Shown here: piece after piece, positions 40,803 to 49,741 of the stretch
How the letters are laid out: each line of letters opens with the position of its first letter
Position numbering within the stretch: the first letter of the stretch is position 1
DNA from: Pseudomonas sp. RIT-562
Lineage (GTDB): Bacteria > Pseudomonadota > Gammaproteobacteria > Pseudomonadales > Pseudomonadaceae
Assembly: GCF_026241895.1 (NCBI RefSeq)
Contig: NZ_JAPJIV010000031.1
Coordinates: 1-63,275 of the forward strand
Reading direction: 5' to 3'
Length of the DNA: 63,275 nucleotides
Translations under genes and position numbers: made by a program
Notes under the pieces: generated by a model
Database searches by the model: none
Seen by the model: the letters and a program-made list of their open reading frames with translations, nothing else
What the model was told of the DNA's origin: nothing

Positions 40803-41450
40803 ATGGATAAATGGATTGATTTGGTCAAGGCAAAGATGAGTGAGTTAAATATCACTCAGGAGATACTCGCGGACCGTCTGGAAATGTCACAAGGCGGTGT
40901 TGGACACTGGCTGAATAAACGACGCAAGCCCAGTATCGACGACATGAATCGCGTGCTCGAAGCTCTCGGCCTGGACTTTCTTGAAGTGGCGATGGTGCTC
41001 AGGGAAATCGAGGCTGGCGAGCAGGATGTTCTGCCTTTGGCGCAGCGCTACAACCCGTCTTTTCGCTATCCGATCACTGGTTGGCAGGAAGCCCGCCTGC
41101 TGCGCGATGGGGAGTTGCCGGTGTATGGCGCGACGCAGTTCGAACTGTCCGACTACCACGCCCGCGGCCGGGCTTTCTGGCTCAAGGTCGAGGGCGACGC
41201 AATGACTGCGCCCAGTGGGCTGAGCATCGGCGAAGACATGTTGATCCTGGTAGATCCGGATGCTGATGTATTGCCGGGCAAACTGGTCATCGCCCAATGG
41301 TCTGGCAGCGCCGCTGCCACTTTTCGCAAGTTGATCGAGGAGGGCGGTCAGCGCTATCTGGTCCCGCTCAACCCGACTTACCCCAAAGCCTTGTTCACCG
41401 CCGACTGCCGAATCATCGGCGTGGTGGTGCAGGCCACTGCCAAGTTCTGA
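40803..41450 (+). CDS. PrtR/CI-like repressor with degenerate S24 peptidase site
   Basis: A 215-residue protein. Residues 10-60 are an XRE helix-turn-helix (MSELNITQEILADRLEMSQ, GGVGHWLNKRRKP). The C-terminal LexA/S24 domain contains FWLKVEGDAMTAPSGLSIG and the Lys in ATFRKLIEEGG (Lys176). The catalytic serine expected in GDSM is Ala133 here (codon GCA, 41199-41201). Thus self-cleavage in response to RecA should not occur, yet the fold appears intact. The family otherwise controls pyocins/prophages. It may be a constitutive repressor or respond to something else (inference). Confidence 0.85.
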   Translation: MDKWIDLVKAKMSELNITQEILADRLEMSQGGVGHWLNKRRKPSIDDMNRVLEALGLDFLEVAMVLREIEAGEQDVLPLAQRYNPSFRYPITGWQEARLLRDGELPVYGATQFELSDYHARGRAFWLKVEGDAMTAPSGLSIGEDMLILVDPDADVLPGKLVIAQWSGSAAATFRKLIEEGGQRYLVPLNPTYPKALFTADCRIIGVVVQATAKF

Positions 41451-41486
41451 CCGGACCGGTCCTACGCCCACGTAGGACCGATCCGG
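41451..41486. terminator. Convergent-gene hairpin (repressor gene and liuD)
   Basis: CGGTCCTACG and CGTAGGACCG pair around CCCA, with additional pairing outside. It starts on the stop codon of the repressor gene. Only a short T-run (ATTT) follows on the plus strand, so it may serve both directions weakly. Confidence 0.6.
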
Positions 41487-41489
41487 ATT

Positions 41490-43445
41490 TCACGCCTCTT
41501 CCAGCTCGACCAATGCGCTGCCCTCACTGACCATCTCGCCTTCCTGGCAATACAGGGCCTTGATTACTCCAGCGTGCGGCGCGCGAATGCTGTGTTCCAT
41601 TTTCATGGCTTCCAGCACCACCAGTTGCGCTCCGGCTTCGACCGTTTGCCCGGCCTCCACCAGGACTCGCACGATGCTGCCGTTCATCGGTGCGGTCAGG
41701 CCACCCTGGTGGCTATGGCTGGCTTCTACGGCACTGATCGGGTCGTAGGACTCGATGCGACGCAATTCCCCATCCCATTGCAGATAAACCACGCCGTCGC
41801 GGCGGATTGCCCGGTGCTGGCGACGCATTCCAGCATGCTCCGTCAGCAGATGTTCGCCCTGCAACTGTGCAGTGCTCGCGTTGGCAGGGCCCAGCGTCAG
41901 CGCTCGATCCTGGCCTTCGCAGCTCAGGTGCAAGGTGATTTCCCTCGGCAGCCCGGCGCGCAAACCGTTGGAGTTTGCCCAAGGCGACGCCGGGTCGTCA
42001 GTGCGCGGTGCGGCTACCTTACTCTGGGCAAATGCCTGCGCGGCGGCCTGCCAGAAATCCTCGCCCAGCTCTGCCGGTGGTGGCAGCAACTGTTCCTGAT
42101 AACGCGGGATAAACCCGGTATCCAGTTCTGCGGCGGCAAAAGCGGGGTGGCCGATGATTCGGCGCAGGAAGTTGATATTGGTTCTGAGACCGCCAATCGC
42201 GAATTCGTCGAGCATGCCCAGCAGACGCAGGCGCGCCTGTTCGCGGTCTTCGCCCCAGGCAATCAGCTTGCCCAGCATCGGGTCGTAGAACGGTGAGATC
42301 TCATCGCCTTCTTCCACTCCGCTGTCGACTCGACGCCCGGCACCTGCGGCCGATTCGCGATACAACTCCAAACGACCGGTCGCCGGCAGGAAGTCATTGC
42401 CCGGGTCTTCGGCGTACAGCCGGACCTCGATGGCATGACCAACCAGGGGCACCTGTTCCTGGGTCATCGGCAGCGCTTCACCGCGGGCCACGCGGATCTG
42501 CCAGGCCACCAGGTCGAGCCCGGTAATGGCTTCCGTCACCGGGTGTTCGACCTGCAGGCGGGTGTTCATCTCCATGAAGAAGAACTCGCCTCGCGAGTCC
42601 AGCAGGAATTCCACCGTGCCGGCGCCGACGTAACCAATCGCCTGAGCCGAGCGTACGGCAGCTTCGCCCATGGCCCGCCGCAGTTCCGGGCTCAGGCCTG
42701 GAGCAGGCGCTTCTTCGACGACCTTCTGATGGCGACGTTGAATCGAGCAGTCGCGCTCATTGAGGTACAGGCAATTGCCATGCTGGTCGGCAAAGACCTG
42801 GATCTCGACGTGCCGCGGCTTGAGCAGATACTTTTCCACCAGCATGCGTGAATCGCCAAACGACGATTGTGCTTCACGTTGTGCCGAGGCCAGGGCTTCG
42901 GCCAGCTGGCTGACGTCCTCGACCACTTTCATGCCCTTGCCGCCACCACCGGCCGTGGCCTTGAGCAGCACTGGATAGCCGATGCGAGCACAGGCCTCGC
43001 GGAAGGTTTCCAGGTCCTGGGCTTCGCCGTGATAGCCCGGGACCAGGGGCACTCCAGCGGTTTCCATCAATGCCTTGGCTGCGGATTTGCTGCCCATTGC
43101 ATCGATCGCCGAGGCCGGTGGGCCGAGGAAGATCAAGCCGGCATTTTCGATGGCCCGGGCAAATCCGGCATTTTCCGACAGGAAACCGTACCCCGGATGA
43201 ATCGCCTGGGCGCCACTGGCCTGTGCTGCGGCAATCAGTTTGTCGATCTGCAGGTAACTGTCGGCGGCTTTGCTGCCACCCAGGTCTACTCGGATATCGG
43301 CCTCGCGGCTGTGCCGGGCGTCTCGATCAGTGGCGCTGTGCACGGCCACGGTGGTCAGGCCAAGGGCTTTGGCGGTGCGCATCACCCGGCAGGCGATTTC
43401 GCCGCGGTTGGCCACCAGTAAAGTGGTAATGACGGGCGTGCTCAT
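41490..43445 (-). CDS. liuD: Methylcrotonyl-CoA carboxylase, alpha (biotin) subunit
   Basis: A 651-residue carboxylase subunit. The biotin-carboxylase domain (1-450) has LLKATAGGGGKGMKVVED (ATP loop) near residue 160 and the family MNTRLQVEHPVTEAITGLD. The biotin attachment site EAMKMEHSIRAPH is near residue 615. ATG 43445 overlaps the liuC stop (TGATG) and is preceded by AAGGAG. With LiuB it carboxylates 3-methylcrotonyl-CoA in leucine breakdown. Confidence 0.94.
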   Translation of the reverse strand: MSTPVITTLLVANRGEIACRVMRTAKALGLTTVAVHSATDRDARHSREADIRVDLGGSKAADSYLQIDKLIAAAQASGAQAIHPGYGFLSENAGFARAIENAGLIFLGPPASAIDAMGSKSAAKALMETAGVPLVPGYHGEAQDLETFREACARIGYPVLLKATAGGGGKGMKVVEDVSQLAEALASAQREAQSSFGDSRMLVEKYLLKPRHVEIQVFADQHGNCLYLNERDCSIQRRHQKVVEEAPAPGLSPELRRAMGEAAVRSAQAIGYVGAGTVEFLLDSRGEFFFMEMNTRLQVEHPVTEAITGLDLVAWQIRVARGEALPMTQEQVPLVGHAIEVRLYAEDPGNDFLPATGRLELYRESAAGAGRRVDSGVEEGDEISPFYDPMLGKLIAWGEDREQARLRLLGMLDEFAIGGLRTNINFLRRIIGHPAFAAAELDTGFIPRYQEQLLPPPAELGEDFWQAAAQAFAQSKVAAPRTDDPASPWANSNGLRAGLPREITLHLSCEGQDRALTLGPANASTAQLQGEHLLTEHAGMRRQHRAIRRDGVVYLQWDGELRRIESYDPISAVEASHSHQGGLTAPMNGSIVRVLVEAGQTVEAGAQLVVLEAMKMEHSIRAPHAGVIKALYCQEGEMVSEGSALVELEEA

Positions 43446-44260
43446 CAACGCGGCTCCTTGGTGTTGGGGGTAGCCAGCCAGTTCGCCGGGCGTTTTTGCA
43501 GGAAGGCGCGCAGGCCTTCCTGACCCTCAGGACTGACGCGGATCCGCGCAATCGCATTTTCGGTGTAGCGGCGCAGTGCCGGGGTCAGCGCGCCGTTACC
43601 CACTTCGCGCAGCAAGTCCTTGCTGACACGCATGGCGGCGGGGCTGTTGAGCAGGAGGTTGGCGATCCACTGCTCGACCTTCGATTCCAGTTCCTCCAGC
43701 GGATAGCTTTCCGCTAACAAACCGATCTCCCGTGCCCGCTGGCCGCTGAACCGCTCGGCAGTCAGGGCGTAGCGGCGCGCAGCGCGTTCGCCGATGGCTT
43801 GCACCACGAACGGACTGATCACGGCAGGAGCCAGGCCGATGCGCACTTCCGACAGGCAGAATTGTGCGTCGTCGGCGCCGATGGCCATGTCGCAGCAGCT
43901 GATCAAGCCGAGCGCTCCCCCAAACGCCGCGCCTTGCACTACGGCCAGGGTGGGGATCTTCAGCTTGGCGAGGTTGTACATCAGCTCGGCCAGCTCGCGG
44001 GCGTCGTCGAGATTGGTGTGGTAATCCAGTTCGGCAGACTGCTGCATCCACGCGAGGTCAGCGCCAGCGCTGAAATGTTTGCCACGGCCGCGCAACAGCA
44101 GGAATCTCAGGCTGGTATCGGCCGAGACTTTATCCAGGGCGAGGATCAACTCGCGGATCATCTGCGCGTTGAAGGCATTGTTCTTGTCTTCGCGGGCCAG
44201 CCACAAGGTCGCGAAACCCCTGGGGTCGGTGTGCAGCTCAAGGGTATTGAAGTCGTTCAT
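43445..44260 (-). CDS. liuC: Methylglutaconyl-CoA hydratase
   Basis: A 271-residue crotonase with GRGKHFSAGADLAWMQ near residue 60 and VQGAAFGGALGLISCCDMAIG near residue 105. LAPAVISPFVVQAIGERAARRYALTA supports the methylglutaconyl-CoA hydratase subgroup. It hydrates 3-methylglutaconyl-CoA to HMG-CoA, the substrate of MvaB. ATG 44260 (MNDFNTLELH) fits the family; an upstream start at 44284 does not. It lies between liuB and liuD. Confidence 0.92.
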   Translation of the reverse strand: MNDFNTLELHTDPRGFATLWLAREDKNNAFNAQMIRELILALDKVSADTSLRFLLLRGRGKHFSAGADLAWMQQSAELDYHTNLDDARELAELMYNLAKLKIPTLAVVQGAAFGGALGLISCCDMAIGADDAQFCLSEVRIGLAPAVISPFVVQAIGERAARRYALTAERFSGQRAREIGLLAESYPLEELESKVEQWIANLLLNSPAAMRVSKDLLREVGNGALTPALRRYTENAIARIRVSPEGQEGLRAFLQKRPANWLATPNTKEPR

Positions 44261-44280
44261 ATTTTCCGTTCCCACAGAAA

Positions 44281-45888
44281 TCACATCCGGAACACGCCGA
44301 AACGGCTTTGTTCTACTGGCGCGTTAAGCGCGGCCGACAAGGCCAGGGCCAACACATCGCGGGTCTGCGCGGGGTCGATGACGCCGTCGTCCCAGAGCCG
44401 TGCGCTGGAGTAGTAGGGATGTCCCTGTTGTTCGTACTGATCGAGGATCGGCTGCTTGATCTCGGCTTCCTGCTCGGCGCTGAAGGTTTGGCCGCCACGC
44501 TCTGCCTGCTCGCGTTTGACCTGCACCAGGACGCCGGCAGCCTGTTCGGCACCCATCACGCCGATCCGCGCATTTGGCCACATCCACAGAAAGCGCGGAT
44601 CGTAGGCGCGCCCACACATGCCGTAGTTGCCGGCGCCGAAGCTGCCGCCGATGATCACGGTGAACTTCGGCACCTTGGCGCACGCCACCGCCGTCACCAG
44701 TTTCGCGCCATGCTTGGCGATGCCGCCGGCTTCGTACTTCTGGCCAACCATGAAGCCGGTGATGTTCTGCAGGAACAGCAACGGGATGCCACGCTGACAG
44801 GCCAGCTCGATGAAGTGCGCGCCTTTTTGCGCGGCTTCGGCAAAGAGGATGCCGTTGTTGGCGAGGATCGCGATCGGATAACCGTGCAGGTAGGCAAAAC
44901 CGCAGACCAGCGTAGTCCCGAACAGCGCCTTGAACTCGTCGAACACCGAGCCGTCCACCAGGCGTGCGATGACTTCCCGCACATCGAAGGGCTGCTTGGC
45001 GTCAGCCGATACCACGCCATACAGCTCATCGCTGGCATACAGCGGGGCGATCGGCGCGCGTTGCTGCACTTCGCCGAGCTTGCGCCAGTTAAGGTTGGCA
45101 ATGCTGCGCCGGGCAATGGCCAGGGCGTGTTCGTCGCTCTCGGCGTAGTGATCGGCAACACCGGAAATCTTGCAGTGCACATCGGCACCGCCAAGGTCTT
45201 CGGCACTCACCACTTCCCCGGTCGCGGCTTTGACCAAGGGCGGGCCGGCCAGGAAGATGGTCGCCTGGTTGCGCACCATGATCGCCTCGTCGGCCATGGC
45301 CGGAACGTAGGCGCCGCCGGCGGTGCAGGAGCCCATGACCACGGCGATCTGCGGAATGCCCATGGCGCTCATGTTGGCCTGGTTGAAGAAGATCCGGCCG
45401 AAGTGTTCGCGGTCCGGGAACACTTCATCCTGACGCGGCAGGTTGGCTCCGCCGGAGTCCACCAGATAGATGCAGGGCAGGCGATTTTGCTGGGCGATGG
45501 TCTGGGCGCGCAGGTGTTTTTTCACGGTCAGCGGGTAGTACGAGCCGCCTTTGACCGTGGCATCGTTGGCGACGATCATGCATTCCACGCCTTCGACGCG
45601 ACCAATTCCGGCGATCACGCCGGCAGCCGGGACTTCCTCACCGTAAACCTCGTAGGCCGCCAGCTGGCTGATTTCGAGGAAGGGCGATCCTGGGTCGAGT
45701 AGCCGATTGATGCGCTCGCGAGGCAATAACTTGCCCCTTGAGGTGTGGCGGTCTTGCGCTTTGGCGCCACCACCTTGCTGCACTTGGGCGAGCAGGGTGC
45801 GCAGGGCGTCGACCTGTTTGAGCATCGCCGCGCTGTTGGCGGCGAACTCCGCCGAACGCGGGTTGAGCTGGGTATGCAGGATAGCCAT
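44281..45888 (-). CDS. liuB: Methylcrotonyl-CoA carboxylase, beta subunit
   Basis: A 535-residue carboxyltransferase. GKLLPRERINRLLDPGSPFL near residue 55, VDSGGANLPRQDEVFPDREH near residue 145, and GSFGAGNYGMCGRAYDPRFL near residue 420 are the family blocks. ATG 45888 has GGAG seven bases upstream. It forms the biotin-dependent carboxylase with LiuD. It lies 12 bases after liuA. Confidence 0.94.
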   Translation of the reverse strand: MAILHTQLNPRSAEFAANSAAMLKQVDALRTLLAQVQQGGGAKAQDRHTSRGKLLPRERINRLLDPGSPFLEISQLAAYEVYGEEVPAAGVIAGIGRVEGVECMIVANDATVKGGSYYPLTVKKHLRAQTIAQQNRLPCIYLVDSGGANLPRQDEVFPDREHFGRIFFNQANMSAMGIPQIAVVMGSCTAGGAYVPAMADEAIMVRNQATIFLAGPPLVKAATGEVVSAEDLGGADVHCKISGVADHYAESDEHALAIARRSIANLNWRKLGEVQQRAPIAPLYASDELYGVVSADAKQPFDVREVIARLVDGSVFDEFKALFGTTLVCGFAYLHGYPIAILANNGILFAEAAQKGAHFIELACQRGIPLLFLQNITGFMVGQKYEAGGIAKHGAKLVTAVACAKVPKFTVIIGGSFGAGNYGMCGRAYDPRFLWMWPNARIGVMGAEQAAGVLVQVKREQAERGGQTFSAEQEAEIKQPILDQYEQQGHPYYSSARLWDDGVIDPAQTRDVLALALSAALNAPVEQSRFGVFRM

Positions 45889-45900
45889 GGACAACTCCGG

Positions 45901-47064
45901 TTAGCGGGTTTCGTTGAACAGTTCACGACCGATAAGCATGCGACGAATCTCACTGGTCCCCGCGCCGATTTCGTACAGCTTGGCGTCACGCAGCAGACGA
46001 CCAGCGGGGAATTCATTGATGTAGCCGTTGCCGCCGAGGATCTGGATCGCATCGAGGGCCATTTGCGTGGCGCGTTCGGCGCTGTAGAGGATCACGCCGG
46101 CGGCGTCCTTGCGCGTGGTCTCGCCGCGCTCGCAGGCCTGGGCCACCGCATAGAGATAGGCGCGGCTGGCGTTGAGCTGGGTGTACATGTCGGCGACCTT
46201 GCCCTGGATCAGCTGGAATTCCCCGATGCTCTGGCCGAACTGCTTGCGGTCGTGGATGTACGGGACGATCAGGTCCATACAGGCCTGCATGATGCCGGTC
46301 GGGCCGCCGGACAGCACCACTCGTTCGTAGTCGAGGCCGCTCATCAAGACTTTTACGCCGCCGTTGAGGGCGCCCAGGATGTTTTCTTCCGGGACCTCGA
46401 CGTCATCGAAGAACAGCTCGCAGGTATTGGAGCCGCGCATGCCGAGCTTGTCGAACTTGTTGCTGCGGCTGAAGCCTTTCCAGTCGCGTTCGACGATAAA
46501 AGCGGTGATGCCGTGGGGGCCTTTTTCCAGGTCGGTCTTGGCGTAGATCACGTAGGTGTTGGCGTCCGGGCCGTTGGTGATCCAGGTCTTGCTGCCGTTG
46601 AGCACGTACTTGTCGCCACGTTTATCGGCGCGAAGTTTCATCGATACCACGTCGGAACCGGCGTTCGGCTCGCTCATGGCCAGCGCGCCAATGTGCTCGC
46701 CGCTGATCAGCTTGGGCAGGTACTTGAGCTTCTGCTCGTGATTGCCGTTGCGGTTGATCTGGTTGACGCAGAGGTTGGAGTGCGCACCGTAGGACAGGGC
46801 AACTGAAGCCGAGCCGCGGCTGATTTCTTCCATGATGACCACGTGAGCCAGGTAACCCAGGCCGGCACCACCGTACTCTTCTGCAACCGTGACGCCGAGC
46901 AGGCCCATGTCGCCGAACTTGCGCCACAGGTCTGCGGGAAACAGGTTGTCGATGTCGATCTGGGCGGCGCGCGGGGCGATCTCGCTGGCGACAAAGGACT
47001 GAACCGAATCACGCAGCATGTCGATGGTTTCGCCGAGGGCAAAGTTCAGGGATGGGTAGCTCAT
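45901..47064 (-). CDS. liuA: Isovaleryl-CoA dehydrogenase
   Basis: A 387-residue acyl-CoA dehydrogenase. AMSEPNAGSDVVSMKLRAD near residue 135, KTWITNGPDANTYVIYAK, and SGLDYERVVLSGGPTGIMQ near residue 245 (carrying the isovaleryl-CoA dehydrogenase-type catalytic Glu) are visible. The end is YEIGAGTSEIRRMLIGREL. It is the first gene of the liuABCD operon, preceded by two LiuR operators. It oxidises isovaleryl-CoA to 3-methylcrotonyl-CoA. Confidence 0.95.
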   Translation of the reverse strand: MSYPSLNFALGETIDMLRDSVQSFVASEIAPRAAQIDIDNLFPADLWRKFGDMGLLGVTVAEEYGGAGLGYLAHVVIMEEISRGSASVALSYGAHSNLCVNQINRNGNHEQKLKYLPKLISGEHIGALAMSEPNAGSDVVSMKLRADKRGDKYVLNGSKTWITNGPDANTYVIYAKTDLEKGPHGITAFIVERDWKGFSRSNKFDKLGMRGSNTCELFFDDVEVPEENILGALNGGVKVLMSGLDYERVVLSGGPTGIMQACMDLIVPYIHDRKQFGQSIGEFQLIQGKVADMYTQLNASRAYLYAVAQACERGETTRKDAAGVILYSAERATQMALDAIQILGGNGYINEFPAGRLLRDAKLYEIGAGTSEIRRMLIGRELFNETR

Positions 47065-47118
47065 GGGGCACCTTTTGGCTTTTTTGTTGGGTGGGGAGGG
47101 CGCGCTGCAGCTCTCACC

Positions 47119-47134
47119 TTTACGTTAACGTAAG
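47119..47134. promoter_or_regulatory. LiuR operator 1
   Basis: TTTACGTTAACGTAAG contains the perfect palindrome TACGTTAACGTA. It lies 55 bases upstream of liuA and belongs to the class of sites bound by the MerR-type LiuR. Confidence 0.8.
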
Positions 47135-47161
47135 CCTGTGACGAATGGCTGTCAATCACCC

Positions 47162-47177
47162 TTTACGTTAACGTCAA
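47162..47177. promoter_or_regulatory. LiuR operator 2
   Basis: TTTACGTTAACGTCAA, 43 bases from operator 1 (about four helical turns). Both sites lie in the liuA-ligase intergenic region, so either or both genes could respond. Confidence 0.78.
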
Positions 47178-47234
47178 CTTGAGCGACAGTAGGGGCAGAT
47201 TATCTGAAGGCGAGCCCCCTTGGAGGACTGGTAC

Positions 47235-47328
47235 CTGTGGGAGCAAAGCTTGCTCGCGATGACGGACCGACATTAGTTTTCATGGCGACTGGCAAATCGC
47301 GATCGCGAGCAAGCGTTGCTCCCACAGG
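47235..47328. repeat. REP-type inverted repeat
   Basis: CCTGTGGGAGCAAAGCTTGCTCGCGAT and a near-complement form the arms. The 324-base liuA-ligase gap holds only this repeat, the two operators and the ligase leader. Confidence 0.88.
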
Positions 47329-47388
47329 CCTCACTTCATTCAGGAAGGGCTGCGGTAACACCCACTAATAAAGACAATAGGGGTCGTC

Positions 47389-49083
47389 ATGGATCAACCC
47401 AGTGCAAGCCCGCAGCGCAGCTATACCCGCGGTTCCCAGGACAAAGCCTTGCTGGCGATGACCATTGGCCAGGCGTTCGATGACACTGTCAGCCGCTACC
47501 CGCAAGGAGAAGCGCTGGTAGTGCGCCATCAACAGCTGCGCTACACCTGGCAGCAATTGTCCGCCGCCGTCGACCTGCATGCTCGGGCGCTGTTGGCGCT
47601 GGGCTTGCAGGCCGGTGACCGGCTCGGCATCTGGGCACCCAACTGCGCGCAATGGTGTATCAGCCAATTCGCCAGCGCGAAGATCGGGGTAATCCTGGTC
47701 AATATCAACCCGGCGTATCGCAGCTCGGAACTGGAATACGTACTCAAACAATCGGGTTGCCAGTGGCTGGTGTGTGCCGGCGCCTTCAAGACTTCCAACT
47801 ATCACGAGATGCTCCAGGGGCTGCTGCCTGAACTTGCCGAGCAATCCATCGGTAAGTTGCACAGCGAACGCCTGCCGGATCTGCGTGGCGTGATCAGCCT
47901 GGATAGTCAGCCGCCGTCGGGTTTCCTGCCATGGTCGCAATTGGCCGATCTGGCCGCCAGCGTCCCGATGCAGCAGCTGCACGAACGCCAGGACAGTCTG
48001 AATTTCGATCAGGCGGTGAACATCCAGTACACCTCCGGCACCACCGGGTTTCCCAAGGGCGCGACGCTCAGTCACTACAACATTCTCAACAACGGCTACA
48101 TGGTGGGAGAAAGCCTGGGGCTGACCGCCGATGATCGGTTGGTAATCCCGGTGCCGCTCTACCACTGCTTCGGCATGGTCATGGGCAACCTGGGCTGCAT
48201 CACCCACGGCAGCACCATGATTTACCCCAACGATGGATTCGATCCGCTGCTGACCCTGACCACCGTCGCTGAAGAAAAAGCCACTGCCTTGTATGGCGTG
48301 CCCACCATGTTCATCGCCATGCTCGACCAGCCAAGGCGTCAGGAATTTGATCTGTCGAGCTTGCGCACCGGCATCATGGCTGGCGCTACCTGCCCGATCG
48401 AGGTGATGCGGCGGGTGATCAGCGAAATGCACATGAGCGAGGTGCAGATTGCCTACGGCATGACCGAGACCAGTCCGGTCTCCCTGCAAACCGGTCCCTC
48501 GGACGAGCTGGAGCTGCGCGTGACCACCGTCGGTCGTACCCAGCCGCAGCTGGAGAGCAAGATCATCGACGAGGCAGGCAACCTGGTTCCGCGCGGCACC
48601 ATCGGCGAGCTGTGCACTCGTGGCTACAGCGTGATGCTCGGTTACTGGAACAATCCCCAGGGGACGGCGGAGGCCATCGACCAGGCAGGCTGGATGCACA
48701 CCGGTGACCTGGCCAGCATGAATGATGAAGGCTACGTGTGCATTGCCGGGCGCAATAAGGACATGATCATCCGCGGCGGCGAGAATATTTACCCGCGTGA
48801 ACTGGAAGAGTTCTTTTTCACTCATCCCGCCATTGCCGACGTACAGGTGATCGGCATTCCATGTTCACGCTACGGCGAGGAAATCGTCGCCTGGATCAAG
48901 TTCCACCCCGGCCACAGCGCGACCGAGCAGGAGCTGCAGCTTTGGTGCAAAGAGCGCATCGCGCACTTCAAGACCCCGCGCTACTTCAAGTTTGTGGAAG
49001 AGTTTCCAATGACCGTGACCGGAAAAATCCAGAAATTCCGTATGCGCGAGATCAGCGTCGAGGAGCTCAAAGCGACACTGTAG
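47389..49083 (+). CDS. AMP-binding acyl-CoA ligase
   Basis: A 564-residue adenylate-forming enzyme. The P-loop is YTSGTTGFPKGATLSHYNI near residue 210, then YGMTETSPVSLQTGPS near residue 357, MHTGDLASMNDEGYVCIAGR near residue 436 and the C-terminal lysine in MTVTGKIQKFRM. It activates a carboxylic acid as an acyl-CoA; likely substrates are medium or branched-chain acids feeding the liu pathway (inference from position). It is divergent from liuA. The stop codon TAG is itself part of the REP element that follows. Confidence 0.9.
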   Translation: MDQPSASPQRSYTRGSQDKALLAMTIGQAFDDTVSRYPQGEALVVRHQQLRYTWQQLSAAVDLHARALLALGLQAGDRLGIWAPNCAQWCISQFASAKIGVILVNINPAYRSSELEYVLKQSGCQWLVCAGAFKTSNYHEMLQGLLPELAEQSIGKLHSERLPDLRGVISLDSQPPSGFLPWSQLADLAASVPMQQLHERQDSLNFDQAVNIQYTSGTTGFPKGATLSHYNILNNGYMVGESLGLTADDRLVIPVPLYHCFGMVMGNLGCITHGSTMIYPNDGFDPLLTLTTVAEEKATALYGVPTMFIAMLDQPRRQEFDLSSLRTGIMAGATCPIEVMRRVISEMHMSEVQIAYGMTETSPVSLQTGPSDELELRVTTVGRTQPQLESKIIDEAGNLVPRGTIGELCTRGYSVMLGYWNNPQGTAEAIDQAGWMHTGDLASMNDEGYVCIAGRNKDMIIRGGENIYPRELEEFFFTHPAIADVQVIGIPCSRYGEEIVAWIKFHPGHSATEQELQLWCKERIAHFKTPRYFKFVEEFPMTVTGKIQKFRMREISVEELKATL

Positions 49084-49170
49084 GAGCTGGCTTGCCAGCG
49101 ATGGCGGCGGGTCAGTCGACATATTGGCTGGCTGACCCAACGCCATCGCGAGCAGGCTCACTCCTACAGA
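49078..49170. repeat. REP-type inverted repeat overlapping the ligase stop codon
   Basis: CTGTAGGAGCTGGCTTGCCAGCGATGGC pairs with the downstream GCCATCGCGAGCAGGCTCACTCCTACAG. The TAG within CTGTAGGAG is the stop codon of the acyl-CoA ligase gene. Confidence 0.88.
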
Positions 49171-49197
49171 GCAGGCGAAACCTGAATCCCAGACAGC

Positions 49198-49573
49198 ACA
49201 AAGGGGAGCAGAAGCTCCCCTTTAATTTGTCGTTGCGCGTGCTCTTTTTTTATTATTGAGGGGCGGTCTGTTGTTGTTTTTGGTAACCGTGGCCCTTTAC
49301 CGCTGTTTTTGTCGATCCCCATCCGGGATCAAGAGCAAACGTATTTTTTTGAGCGCTGATCTGCTTTTTCGCCAAGCGATCCAACCAGTTCGGGAGCTAC
49401 CTGAAGGTAGTTTTATTGTTCTCTGCCCGGTTGCGGGTTACTTCGAAAAGCACCCTGAAAAGCACACCTTCTCCAAAAAAATCTGTTAGCTGCGTCTCTG
49501 CCGTGTTGTTCTTGTTATGTCAGAGTCGTTACGTCTTATTTTTATTGGTTTGCTGCTTTTTATTCTTGTTATG
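49198..49573 (-). ncRNA. crcY: CrcY-type catabolite-repression RNA
   Basis: A minus-strand RNA of about 375 bases with a sigma-54 promoter upstream and a terminator at its end. It is AT-rich compared with the surroundings and carries repeated CA motifs such as AATAATAA (near 49250), AACAACAA (near 49271), AACAATAA (near 49413) and AACAAGAACAA (near 49505). CrcZ/CrcY RNAs sequester Hfq/Crc to relieve catabolite repression, and in P. putida crcY lies next to mvaB as here (known). Ends are estimated. The gap from 49170 to 49741 contains no supported gene apart from this RNA. Confidence 0.85.
49199..49223 (-). terminator. Terminator of crcY
   Basis: AAAGGGGAGC-TTCT-GCTCCCCTTT on the minus strand, a perfect stem whose right arm ends in TTT followed by GTG. 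Confidence 0.85.
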
Positions 49574-49583
49574 CCATAGAGAT

Positions 49584-49599
49584 AGCAGGAGCCGTGCCA
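49584..49599 (-). promoter_or_regulatory. Sigma-54 promoter of crcY
   Basis: TGGCACG-GCTC-CTGCT on the minus strand gives the -24 GG and -12 GC elements with the right spacing. CbrB-dependent, RpoN-driven expression is known for crcZ and crcY. Confidence 0.82.
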
Positions 49600-49741
49600 A
49601 CTTTTAAAATTCCTTTAAAAACAAGAAGTTATGTTTTTTTGATGATTTTTGCAGGCGCCTGGATCTCACATTTTGTTTCCGTGTTACTCGTTTGTGCCCA
49701 CGTTTCGGACGGGGCGGTAACACCCCGACACAACCGGCCGC

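Noticed and set aside
44308..45702. 464-residue plus-strand frame antisense to liuB
   Set aside because: Mirror of a carboxyltransferase gene; no independent support.
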